32,451 bases of DNA from Leptospira sp. (lineage in GTDB: Bacteria > Spirochaetota > Leptospiria > Leptospirales > Leptospiraceae), in contig PEQN01000034.1 in NCBI GenBank assembly GCA_002786225.1, forward strand, positions 1-32,451, given 5' to 3'. This document shows positions 26,105 to 32,451 of the stretch, piece after piece (within the stretch, counting starts at the first letter, position 1; each line of letters opens with the position of its first letter). Made by a program: the position numbers and the translations under genes. The notes under the pieces were generated by a model. The model did no database searches. It was given only the letters and a program-made list of their open reading frames with translations, and was not told the origin of the DNA.

Positions 26105-27019
26105 TTAGTTAGAATTTTTTCTCATCCATTCAACTCTCTCCCAGCCATTTTTAGACTTAGCATCTATTAACTCACCAGGCATTTTTTCAGAAAGTAATTT
26201 TAGGAATTCTTCTTTCTTTTCAGTTATGACTCCACTGAAAATAAAATGCTTACAATTGATTCTTGCCAAATGATTGATATTCTGAGATAAGACAGCAAAT
26301 GTGATATTTGCTAGAGTTAAGTCATATTTTTGATGAAAAACTCTAGGATTATCAAAACCAGATTCCTCAGCTTCAAATATTGTTGGATAGGGGTATATAT
26401 TTTCCTTCCAATTCGATAGGGCAGCCTTAACGGCGTTTGGATCTATATCCAGAGAAAATATTGATTTGGCTCCGAGAAGTCCTGCAAGTAAGGATAAGAT
26501 TCCTGAACCTGTGCCAAGATCCAAGATTGCTTTATCTTTTATTTCTAAGCTCTGCAATCTTTCCACAATCATTTGAGTTGTTTCATGGTGTCCTGTTCCA
26601 AATGCAACACCGGGATTAAGATACAAAGGCATTTCCTTTCTTGAAAGTATATCTTCAACTAACTTTGACTCTTTCTCCCAAATTGGTATGATCCATACAT
26701 TTCCTACTTGAAAAGGTTTATAGAATTCTTTATATGCTTCTTCGTATTCTCTTGTTTCGATTTCGCGAGATTCTAAAACGAAAGAATCAGGACAGATTGC
26801 TTTGAGATAAATGAGGATTTTTATTTCAGAAATGGGATCATCTGAATTAAGATAGGCACGTATATTTGTATTTTCTCTTAGAATGGATTCTTCAACTTTG
26901 GGTATACTGGAATCAAAAAGAATTTCATAATAACCAGGTAGTTGTAGGGTTTCTAAAAAGTCGGATAGGCCTGGTTCAAAATCTTTATTGATTTGGATTT
27001 TTATTTCTTTGTATAGCAC
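26105..27019 (-). CDS. prmA: Ribosomal protein L11 methyltransferase
   Basis: PrmA trimethylates lysines and the N-terminus of ribosomal protein L11 using S-adenosylmethionine. The N-terminal substrate-recognition domain (about 1-100) is followed by the family signature NPGVAFGTGHHETTQM (135-150) and the SAM-binding motif ILDLGTGSGILSLLAG (165-180), with SLDIDPNAVKAA next. The strand DLTLANIT corresponds to the usual ANIL motif. Length 304 is typical. The only sensible start is GTG at 27019. It lies 10 nt after the XRE-cupin gene, so it is in the same transcript. Confidence 0.93.
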   Translation of the reverse strand: MLYKEIKIQINKDFEPGLSDFLETLQLPGYYEILFDSSIPKVEESILRENTNIRAYLNSDDPISEIKILIYLKAICPDSFVLESREIETREYEEAYKEFYKPFQVGNVWIIPIWEKESKLVEDILSRKEMPLYLNPGVAFGTGHHETTQMIVERLQSLEIKDKAILDLGTGSGILSLLAGLLGAKSIFSLDIDPNAVKAALSNWKENIYPYPTIFEAEESGFDNPRVFHQKYDLTLANITFAVLSQNINHLARINCKHFIFSGVITEKKEEFLKLLSEKMPGELIDAKSKNGWERVEWMRKNSN

Positions 27020-27029
27020 AATAGAATAA

Positions 27030-27704
27030 TTAACCGACTTCCTCAGTGTAGTCCATTACTAAATACATAATTGTTTCTTGGTCGGTTGGATTTGAATATT
27101 CATGCGCAACATCGGCACGAAAGTAAACTGCATCTTTAGGATCAAGCTCCACTACCTGGTCTCCAACACGTAGTCTTAGCTTGCCACTAACAACAACTAT
27201 GTTTTCAACGGTGCCAGTTTGGTGGGGTTCAGCTACTTCAATCCCACCTGGCTTAAGAACCAGTTCATAAAATTCAGATTTTCGATTTCCATTAAATGGA
27301 AACAAGGCTCTAGATGAAAATACCTTAGAACTAGAAAAAAGCATCTTGGAATTTTCTGCCTTTAGCAAGTATACTCCTTCTTGCCTTTTTTCTTTTAAGA
27401 GTTCGCTAAAGGGAACATTCAGCCCATTTGCAATTTTCCAAAGAACTGCTATGGTTGGGACCGATTTGCCCTGTTCAATTTGGGAAAGCATGGCTCGACT
27501 CACACCACACCTAGATGCAAGTTTATCTAAAGAAAGACCTTTTGTGTGGCGGATAACTTTTAAATTCTCTTTGACGACATCTGTTATATAATCGCCGTCC
27601 AATTCTTTCATAGAATCTTCGTCTTTATTCTCTAGATTTTGTCCAACCATGGGACCAATATCCAATATAACGGATAAGTCTACAAGCAAAAAAGAATATG
27701 GCAT
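27030..27704 (-). CDS. XRE-type helix-turn-helix regulator with C-terminal cupin domain
   Basis: A transcription regulator joining an XRE DNA-binding domain ([20 protein letters not shown] to [20 protein letters not shown], about residues 48-92) to a small cupin sensor (about 140-215; [19 protein letters not shown] and DVAHEYSNP). This layout is shared with regulators such as PuuR-type proteins; the ligand is not predictable. The start is uncertain: ATG 27704 has a GGA at good spacing but gives an odd hydrophobic N-terminus, while ATG 27650 and ATG 27611 give more natural soluble proteins. It lies between the RsmI-like gene and prmA in a tight run. Confidence 0.85.
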   Translation of the reverse strand: MPYSFLLVDLSVILDIGPMVGQNLENKDEDSMKELDGDYITDVVKENLKVIRHTKGLSLDKLASRCGVSRAMLSQIEQGKSVPTIAVLWKIANGLNVPFSELLKEKRQEGVYLLKAENSKMLFSSSKVFSSRALFPFNGNRKSEFYELVLKPGGIEVAEPHQTGTVENIVVVSGKLRLRVGDQVVELDPKDAVYFRADVAHEYSNPTDQETIMYLVMDYTEEVG

Positions 27705-27738
27705 GCTATCCAAGGCTATGAGTAAGTTATTTTGGAAA

Positions 27739-28446
27739 TTATTTTCCTTCGATGAGAATTATGGGAGGTGCTTTTGGCAATTGTTGCAAAAGGGGGATCA
27801 AGTTTTCTATCTTTCCCCTATACATCCATTGCTCACTAGGATGGGTAAGATGAAGTCCTAGAAAAATCCTTCGATTAGAATTCTTATTCAGGAAAGGGAC
27901 AAGGTCTTCAATTATTTTTTTATATCTGTAGGGTGTTTCCAGTATAACAAGTGTATGGTTCAGTTTCAGGTATCTTGTAAGCTCTTGCTTACGAATTTCT
28001 GGTTCCCTTGGAAGAAGCCCAACAAAAGTAAACGGACGTGTAGAAAAGCCACAAAGAGCAAGTCCAGCGTCAAGGGAAGAGGCACCAGGGCAGAAATCCA
28101 ATTCAAAACCGGAGTCATATAATTTGGGAATGAGGGAACGTCCAGGATCTTCTAGATTGGGAAGTCCCGCATCAGAAACAAAGGCAACTACTTTTGAGTT
28201 TCGTATTTCTTGTAGCAGTTCTTGGAAATCTTTCTCGTTGCTATGTTCATTATAAAGGATGAATTTTCTTGGAATCCCAATTCGTTTTAAAAATGCAGAT
28301 AGAAATTTACTCTCCTCTCCAATCAAAAGATCGGCTGTTTCAAGAATTTCTTTTGCACGGTAACTTAAATCTGCATCATTTCCGATTGGAAGTGAGATTA
28401 TATAGATTTTGACCTTTTTGGTTTGATTAGATCCAGTCGTGGACAT
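27739..28446 (-). CDS. RsmI-like tetrapyrrole methylase-family SAM methyltransferase
   Basis: The sequence follows the RsmI/YraL pattern: an opening [19 protein letters not shown] strand, [43 protein letters not shown] and [15 protein letters not shown]. RsmI 2'-O-methylates C1402 of 16S rRNA. The protein lacks the extra C-terminal domain of classic RsmI (about 285 residues), and some motifs resemble a shorter paralogous group, so the substrate is not certain and no symbol is given. I chose ATG 28446 because it gives the normal N-terminus; a longer frame to 28506 would overlap the HAD gene by 80 nt instead of 20. Confidence 0.88.
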   Translation of the reverse strand: MSTTGSNQTKKVKIYIISLPIGNDADLSYRAKEILETADLLIGEESKFLSAFLKRIGIPRKFILYNEHSNEKDFQELLQEIRNSKVVAFVSDAGLPNLEDPGRSLIPKLYDSGFELDFCPGASSLDAGLALCGFSTRPFTFVGLLPREPEIRKQELTRYLKLNHTLVILETPYRYKKIIEDLVPFLNKNSNRRIFLGLHLTHPSEQWMYRGKIENLIPLLQQLPKAPPIILIEGK

Positions 28447-29257
28447 GAATATTATTATCTCTACAGATTTTGTTGAGTTCTGAATTTCCTCTATCAAATA
28501 ATACACCTAGTCGACTAGCTGCTTTCAACATAGGGAAATCGTTGATCGTATCTCCAAAGGCTATATCTGGCTTCTGTCCAAAATTCTTAAGTATAGTCTC
28601 TACTTTACCTTCACCATAGGGATAGGGTTCAATGATTTCAGAAGTTGTTAGGTCATTCTTGATTACAAGATTCATCCCAAAGACATCTGATTCATCTAAT
28701 CCCAGTTCTGGGGTAGTAACTTGAATTGCCCAAGTAGGACTAGCTGTAATAATTTTTATTTTCCATTTTGATTTCTTGAACTCTAAGAGAAGTTCATGAA
28801 GAGGCGACCTAGGATGAACATAACTAGAATTTGATTTTGAGCTTTCTAAATTTTGCAACCAGATTTCTCGCACAAAGTGCTTAAAGTGTTTTTCTTTCCA
28901 ACCACTAAATAAAAAAGATGTCCATCTATAAGATGGTCCGAGTCCTAATCTTTCATAAATACTATTGTATTCTTCTAGACACAAATTGTACCAATCATGG
29001 TTCTTGTGGAGGTTGGAATCAGAATGGATTTTTTCCGCATCTAGGGGATTGCGAAAAAGTTGGTAGTAGGGAAGTCTCTCTAAATCTGAGATCTGAGGAT
29101 AGCCTGCTTGCAATAGTGCATGCATAACTTTTTCCCCAAAATCTCCTCTAACAAAGGTATTATCAAAATCAACAGCAATTAAACCTGGAGAAGTTTGAAG
29201 TAACTTCTCCCAGATTGGTATAAGATCTGTCCAGGCTTTGGGAACCAGGAATTTAAT
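28427..29257 (-). CDS. HAD-superfamily hydrolase with non-canonical start
   Basis: A HAD-fold phosphohydrolase. The first ATG (29125) would drop the catalytic motif, but the same frame extends upstream without a stop and encodes LIAVDFDNTFVRGDFGEKV, a complete HAD motif I (nucleophile Asp about residue 30, general acid Asp about 32). Later motifs are KIITASPTW and IAFGDTINDFPML. In the extension there is no ATG, GTG or TTG; ATT at 29257 or CTG at 29248 could start it, near the stop of the M23 gene (29253), suggesting translational coupling. I give the ATT as the left limit; the exact start is uncertain. Substrate unknown. Confidence 0.8.
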   Translation of the reverse strand: MKFLVPKAWTDLIPIWEKLLQTSPGLIAVDFDNTFVRGDFGEKVMHALLQAGYPQISDLERLPYYQLFRNPLDAEKIHSDSNLHKNHDWYNLCLEEYNSIYERLGLGPSYRWTSFLFSGWKEKHFKHFVREIWLQNLESSKSNSSYVHPRSPLHELLLEFKKSKWKIKIITASPTWAIQVTTPELGLDESDVFGMNLVIKNDLTTSEIIEPYPYGEGKVETILKNFGQKPDIAFGDTINDFPMLKAASRLGVLFDRGNSELNKICRDNNIHVHDWI

Positions 29258-30029
29258 CCAGTTGAGCGATTGCTTCCAAAGAAGCAGGAAAATTAGGCAA
29301 AAAATGTTCTGGATTCAAGAAGATATTTTGGTATCTCACTTCAAAGTGTAAATGAGGTCCTGTAGATTTACCAGTGGTTCCTGAGAAAGCAATGATCTGA
29401 CCTTTCTTTACTCTATCTCCAGATTTTACCATAACATGTGTATTATGAGCATAAATTGTTTCAGTTTGTGCGATTTGAGGATGGGAAATTTTTACAATTT
29501 TTCCATAATGCCCTTGCCAACCTGCCTCAGTTACTTCACCATCAGCAGCAGCAACAATGATGCTTCCTCGAACACAGGCTATATCAATCCCTGTATGAAA
29601 CTTGTGCCATCTTCTACCAATTCTAGAAGTGATTTTCGTATTTTTATCCATGATGACAGGCCAAACTAGTTTGTCTGGTTCAGAAAGCACTGCTTCTCTG
29701 GATTTGCCTTCTAGTTCAAGCTCACTGAGTCTAGCTTCACCGTATGGGAAGAAGAGTGGACTATTATTCGGGATCTTCTTAGCGTTTTCAAGTTGGTTTA
29801 TTTTGAGAAATTCATCGTAATTCGTATGATTTTCAGCTAATATATTTTCGAGGGCGTTCTTTGACTTTCCGATTGTAATCCAGATTCCATCTTTTCCTTC
29901 ATAAGATTGGATGTATTGGTTATCTAGAATGGTTAATTCCTTCTTAGAATCTGCGAATGTAGTGTAGGTAAAAAGTGCTGCTATAGCAAGAATAGTACCT
30001 AGAATTAAGCTTTTAATTTTATTTTTCAT
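29253..30029 (-). CDS. Exported M23-family (LytM-like) metallopeptidase
   Basis: A 258-residue secreted protein with a signal peptide (MKNKIKSLILGTILAIAALF, cleavage likely after TFA at about 24-26), a LysM-like or linker region (about 40-95), and a LytM domain. Zinc and catalytic residues are His145 and Asp149 (FHTGID), His195 (IYAHN) and His228 with His226 (GPHLHFE), so it should be an active peptidoglycan endopeptidase. I chose ATG 30029 because GGAG precedes it by 7 nt; an upstream TTG at 30062 falls inside the likely promoter. It is the first gene of the minus-strand run down to 23843. Confidence 0.92.
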   Translation of the reverse strand: MKNKIKSLILGTILAIAALFTYTTFADSKKELTILDNQYIQSYEGKDGIWITIGKSKNALENILAENHTNYDEFLKINQLENAKKIPNNSPLFFPYGEARLSELELEGKSREAVLSEPDKLVWPVIMDKNTKITSRIGRRWHKFHTGIDIACVRGSIIVAAADGEVTEAGWQGHYGKIVKISHPQIAQTETIYAHNTHVMVKSGDRVKKGQIIAFSGTTGKSTGPHLHFEVRYQNIFLNPEHFLPNFPASLEAIAQLD

Positions 30030-30060
30030 TTGTTGCTCCAATTTTTTATTGTGCACTGCC

Positions 30061-30088
30061 AAAATATCCGACCTCCTTTCTAAGTCAA
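30061..30088 (-). promoter_or_regulatory. Promoter of the M23 peptidase operon
   Basis: On the minus strand TTGACT (30088-30083) is followed after 16 bp by TATTTT (30066-30061), 5 and 4 matches to consensus. Transcription would begin near 30054, upstream of the GGAG and ATG 30029. Confidence 0.5.
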
Positions 30089-30145
30089 ACCCATTTCAGG
30101 TTTTTTCTCTGGACAATCCTAAGCCCAATAGGGGAATCTTTATAT

Positions 30146-30937
30146 ATGCCTGTTCCTTTTTCAAATATGTCTTCTATTCAATTTCCTAAACCTTTCGAAT
30201 CTCTAAGCTGTAAGCAGTGTCGAGAAGGAAATGGTCTAGGATTTCCTATATCTATGGCTTTTCAGCCAATTTGGGATGCAGAAAAAAAAGAAATATTTTC
30301 CCATGAAGCCCTTGTTCGAGGCCCAGAAGGCCAAGGAGCTGGTTGGGTTTTTAAACAAATCAATGATACGAATAAGTATGCCTTTGATCAATCTTGTCGT
30401 GTAAAAGCGATTGAAATGGCTTCTAAGCTGAAGTTGAAGACCCAATTGAATATTAATTTCTTACCCAATGCTGTCTATAAGCCTGAAACATGCATCAAAG
30501 CTACCTTAGAGGCATCTCAAGAATTTGGATTTCCCATCCAACAGATTATTTTTGAGGTTACCGAAACAGAGGAGATCGTTGATCAGAATCATTTGCTTTC
30601 GATCTTTAATTCCTACAAAAAACAGGGATTTTTTACTGCTATAGATGATTTCGGTGCTGGTTATTCTGGATTGAATCTTTTATCTAAATTTCAACCTGAT
30701 TTTTTGAAAATCGATATGGAATTAATAAGAGATGTTGATACCTTATCAGCTAAGAAGATTATAGTCGATTCAATTGTAAATATTTCAAATAAATTGAATA
30801 TTTTAGTTATAGCAGAAGGGATCGAAACAGAGGCAGAATTCTTAACTTTGAGAGACTTAGGAATTCGTTACTACCAAGGTTATTTATTCTCGAAACCAGT
30901 ATTTGAAGGATTAAGTACAGAAAATCTCTATTCTTAG
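30146..30937 (+). CDS. EAL-domain cyclic di-GMP phosphodiesterase with N-terminal CxxC
   Basis: A stand-alone EAL protein that should hydrolyse c-di-GMP to pGpG in the cytosol. All catalytic elements are visible: EAL at 54-56 (HEALVRG), Asn104 (NINFLPN), Glu137 (FEVTETE), Asp167 and Asp168 (AIDDFGAGYSG), Lys188 (LKID), Glu224 (AEGIE) and Gln244 (YQGYLFSKP). No GGDEF or classical sensor domain is present; the short N-terminus carries a CKQC pair (Cys22, Cys25), a possible metal- or redox-responsive element. AGGGGA lies upstream of ATG 30146; Met8 is an alternative start. It is divergent from the M23 operon. Confidence 0.93.
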   Translation: MPVPFSNMSSIQFPKPFESLSCKQCREGNGLGFPISMAFQPIWDAEKKEIFSHEALVRGPEGQGAGWVFKQINDTNKYAFDQSCRVKAIEMASKLKLKTQLNINFLPNAVYKPETCIKATLEASQEFGFPIQQIIFEVTETEEIVDQNHLLSIFNSYKKQGFFTAIDDFGAGYSGLNLLSKFQPDFLKIDMELIRDVDTLSAKKIIVDSIVNISNKLNILVIAEGIETEAEFLTLRDLGIRYYQGYLFSKPVFEGLSTENLYS

Positions 30938-30969
30938 TAAGAATAGTCATTCACGATAGATTCTTCGCG

Positions 30970-30999
30970 TTGATATTGACATTCTAGCCTCCTAAGAAT
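30970..30999 (+). promoter_or_regulatory. Candidate promoter for sbtAB
   Basis: TTGATA (30970-30975) and TTGACA (30976-30981) lie in tandem; AAGAAT (30994-30999) is 18 bp after the first. They lie in the 94-bp gap between the EAL gene and sbtA. The -10 match is weak. Confidence 0.35.
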
Positions 31000-31031
31000 A
31001 CCTTGATACCATTATTAATTAGGAGAGTAAG

Positions 31032-32015
31032 ATGGATGTCCTTCAGTCTTTATTAACCAGTCTCAGTTCACCCATGGTGCTTGCATTTCTTCTTGGAATC
31101 TTTGCTACCGTTGTTAAAAGCGATATGAAATTTCCTGAAGGGTTTTATGTGGCACTGACTGTCTATCTTCTCTTTGCTATAGGCATCAAAGGAGGAGTAA
31201 AATTATCTCAGACAACCTTAGAGGAATTCTGGAAGCCTGGTCTTTCCGCAATTGTACTTTGTTCAGTAATTCCAATTTGGAGTTATTTTATCCTTCATAA
31301 GCTTGGGAATTTTGATAAAGTCAATGCAGCTGCCATAGCGGCACATTTTGGATCTGTTTCGGCGGTAACATTTTCAGAAGGATCAGCTTTTTTAGAGCTT
31401 TTGCAACAACCTTACGAAGGTTTCATGCCATCTCTTTTAGCTATCATGGAAGTTCCCGCTATTATTATGGCATTATTGATCATTAAAATCCAAAAAAATT
31501 CTGACCAATCCTCTGAGGGAGGGGGTTGGGGTAAAATTCTTCATGAACTTCTCACTGGGAAAGGAACTCTTCTTTTGGTGGGCGGACTAGTCATTGGTAT
31601 GGTTTCTGGTAAAAAAGGTTTTGAACAGGTAGCACCCTTATTTGATACACCTTTTAGAGGAGTCCTGACATTATTCCTACTAGAAGTAGGTATGGTTACA
31701 GGTCGAAGATTAAAGGATTTAGTTCAGGCTGGACCTTTTTTGGTTGGATTTGGAATCATAATGCCCTTATTGCATTCCGTGCTAGGAATCTATCTTGGTT
31801 ATTGGTCTGGACTTTCTTTGGGCGGGGCAACCCTTTTTGGAGTATTATCAGCCAGTGCCTCCTATATAGCTGCTCCAGCTGCTGTGCGAATTGCACTACC
31901 TGATGCAAGCCCAACATACTATTTGACAGCATCTCTTGCAATTACCTTTCCTTTCAATGTTACCCTTGGTCTTCCTCTTTATTATTCTATAGCAAGGTGG
32001 GTTTACGGAGTATAA
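31032..32015 (+). CDS. sbtA: SbtA-type sodium-dependent bicarbonate transporter
   Basis: A 327-residue membrane protein of the SbtA family, which in cyanobacteria imports bicarbonate with sodium. It has about ten helices in two halves. Typical segments are SSPMVLAFLLGIFATVVKSD, FAIGIKGGVKLS, AAIAAHFGSVSAVTFSEG, LFLLEVGMVTGRRLKDL and the C-terminal ASASYIAAPAAVRIALPDA. A clear AGGAG precedes the ATG by 7 nt. The gene is followed one base later by a PII-like SbtB gene, the usual regulatory partner. In a heterotroph it may feed carboxylation reactions; the substrate is inferred from the family and its SbtB neighbour. Confidence 0.9.
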   Translation: MDVLQSLLTSLSSPMVLAFLLGIFATVVKSDMKFPEGFYVALTVYLLFAIGIKGGVKLSQTTLEEFWKPGLSAIVLCSVIPIWSYFILHKLGNFDKVNAAAIAAHFGSVSAVTFSEGSAFLELLQQPYEGFMPSLLAIMEVPAIIMALLIIKIQKNSDQSSEGGGWGKILHELLTGKGTLLLVGGLVIGMVSGKKGFEQVAPLFDTPFRGVLTLFLLEVGMVTGRRLKDLVQAGPFLVGFGIIMPLLHSVLGIYLGYWSGLSLGGATLFGVLSASASYIAAPAAVRIALPDASPTYYLTASLAITFPFNVTLGLPLYYSIARWVYGV

Positions 32016-32016
32016 A

Positions 32017-32325
32017 ATGAATACAATTATGAAACCAGTAAAATTAGTTACGATCATTGCTTTGGATTCCTTAGAAGCAAAAATAGTCCAAGATATGGAT
32101 AAATTAGAGATCCGTGGATATACGATCAGCCCTGCTCATGGCAAAGGCTTGCATTCTAAGAAGATATCCGATTGGGAAGGTACTAACATTCGAATTGAGT
32201 CCCTTGTTTCTGAAGAAAAAGGGAAGAAGCTTGTAGAAATGATTCGAGATAAATATTTAAATAAATACGGAGTCGTGCTATTTGTATCGGATGTGGAGGT
32301 TTTGCGGCCAGAAAGATACTCTTAA
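32017..32325 (+). CDS. sbtB: SbtB-like PII-family regulatory protein
   Basis: A 102-residue PII-like protein, normally a trimer that binds SbtA and senses adenine nucleotides. Recognisable elements are KLVTIIALDSLEAKIVQDMD, the T-loop region AHGKGLHSKKISDWEGTN, and NKYGVVLFVSDVEVLRPERY at the C-terminus, matching SbtB more than GlnB. It has no cysteine and ends shortly after, so the redox-sensing C-terminal loop of some cyanobacterial SbtB proteins is absent. Its ATG is one base after the sbtA stop and CGGAG precedes it, indicating tight coupling. Confidence 0.85.
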   Translation: MNTIMKPVKLVTIIALDSLEAKIVQDMDKLEIRGYTISPAHGKGLHSKKISDWEGTNIRIESLVSEEKGKKLVEMIRDKYLNKYGVVLFVSDVEVLRPERYS

Positions 32326-32371
32326 TTTTAGTTAGGTTATAACAAAATATTTCAAAATTGAGGGATGTTCT

Positions 32372-32451
32372 TCAAATAATGTTTTTAGACATAAGTTTAA
32401 GATAGGTTTTGGCTTGCTCGGGACTAAGCCTTAAAAGATTATTGTTTGGAA
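32372..32451 (-). CDS. C-terminal fragment of an unidentified gene (runs off window)
   Basis: The minus strand is open from the right edge for 26 codons, ending PNNNLLRLSPEQAKTYLKLM and then SKNII before a TGA at 32372-32374. The composition is protein-like, but it is too short to assign. It would be convergent with sbtB. No terminator hairpin was seen between the two. Confidence 0.4.
   Translation of the reverse strand, partial: PNNNLLRLSPEQAKTYLKLMSKNII

Noticed and set aside
30928..30946. 8-bp hairpin CTATTCTT-AGT-AAGAATAG at the EAL stop codon
   Set aside because: No T-rich tail follows and the stem is AT-rich with a 3-base loop, so a terminator call is not supported.
1..32451. Possible mobile element, prophage, defence island or CRISPR array
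   Set aside because: No transposase, integrase, terminal repeat, regularly spaced repeat or tRNA attachment site was found; genes are mostly conserved housekeeping functions with even composition.

Overview
The window looks like a chromosomal segment of an aerobic spirochaete, most likely a Leptospira or close relative. This is inferred from the AT-rich, densely coding sequence, a complete caa3-type cytochrome oxidase cluster with heme A synthesis genes, a membrane-anchored class III adenylate cyclase, a spirochaete-style lipoprotein signal and TTG/GTG starts. No database search was possible. I see no rRNA, tRNA, CRISPR array, insertion sequence or prophage; the content is mostly housekeeping and metabolic, with several uncharacterised proteins.

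Layout, left to right. (1) 1-4897, minus strand: aroE and folC, then a TetR-type regulator followed closely by eutB and eutC (ethanolamine ammonia-lyase; eutC runs off the left edge). Overlapping palindromes sit just upstream of the TetR start. (2) 4957-6754: a small membrane protein on plus, converging with and overlapping a minus-strand pair made of a GHKL ATPase-fold protein and a WaaE/KdtX-like glycosyltransferase. (3) about 6747-12493, plus strand: an exported amidohydrolase-like protein without its metal-binding HxH motif, a four-S1-domain RNA-binding protein, trmL, a second GHKL/RsbW-like protein and uvrB, spaced as one operon. (4) 12564-13748: a membrane protein of unknown function with a possible TerB-like C-terminus.

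(5) 13720-18673, minus strand: ctaA-ctaB (heme A synthesis), then an internally duplicated DUF1538 membrane protein translationally coupled to a protein that appears to be three tandem PII-like domains. (6) 18812-23627, plus strand: a 50-residue membrane protein, Sco, and caa3 oxidase subunits II (fused to cytochrome c), I, III and IV, ending in a strong hairpin terminator. Subunit I carries the YSHPxV signature of type A2 oxidases in place of the usual HPEVY glutamate. (7) 23843-30029, minus strand: a run of an M23 peptidase, a HAD phosphatase whose catalytic motif lies upstream of any normal start codon, an RsmI-like methyltransferase, an XRE-cupin regulator, prmA, an adenylate cyclase and a lipoprotein alpha/beta hydrolase. 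(8) 30146-32325, plus strand: an EAL-domain c-di-GMP phosphodiesterase, then sbtA-sbtB, a bicarbonate transporter with its PII-like regulator. The last 80 bases look like the end of another minus-strand gene.

The most unusual content is two separate membrane-transporter/PII-type-sensor modules within 19 kb: DUF1538 with a three-domain PII protein, and SbtA with SbtB. The first is the best candidate for an undescribed regulated transport system. Next are the apparently metal-free amidohydrolase homologue and the HAD gene that seems to need a non-AUG start.
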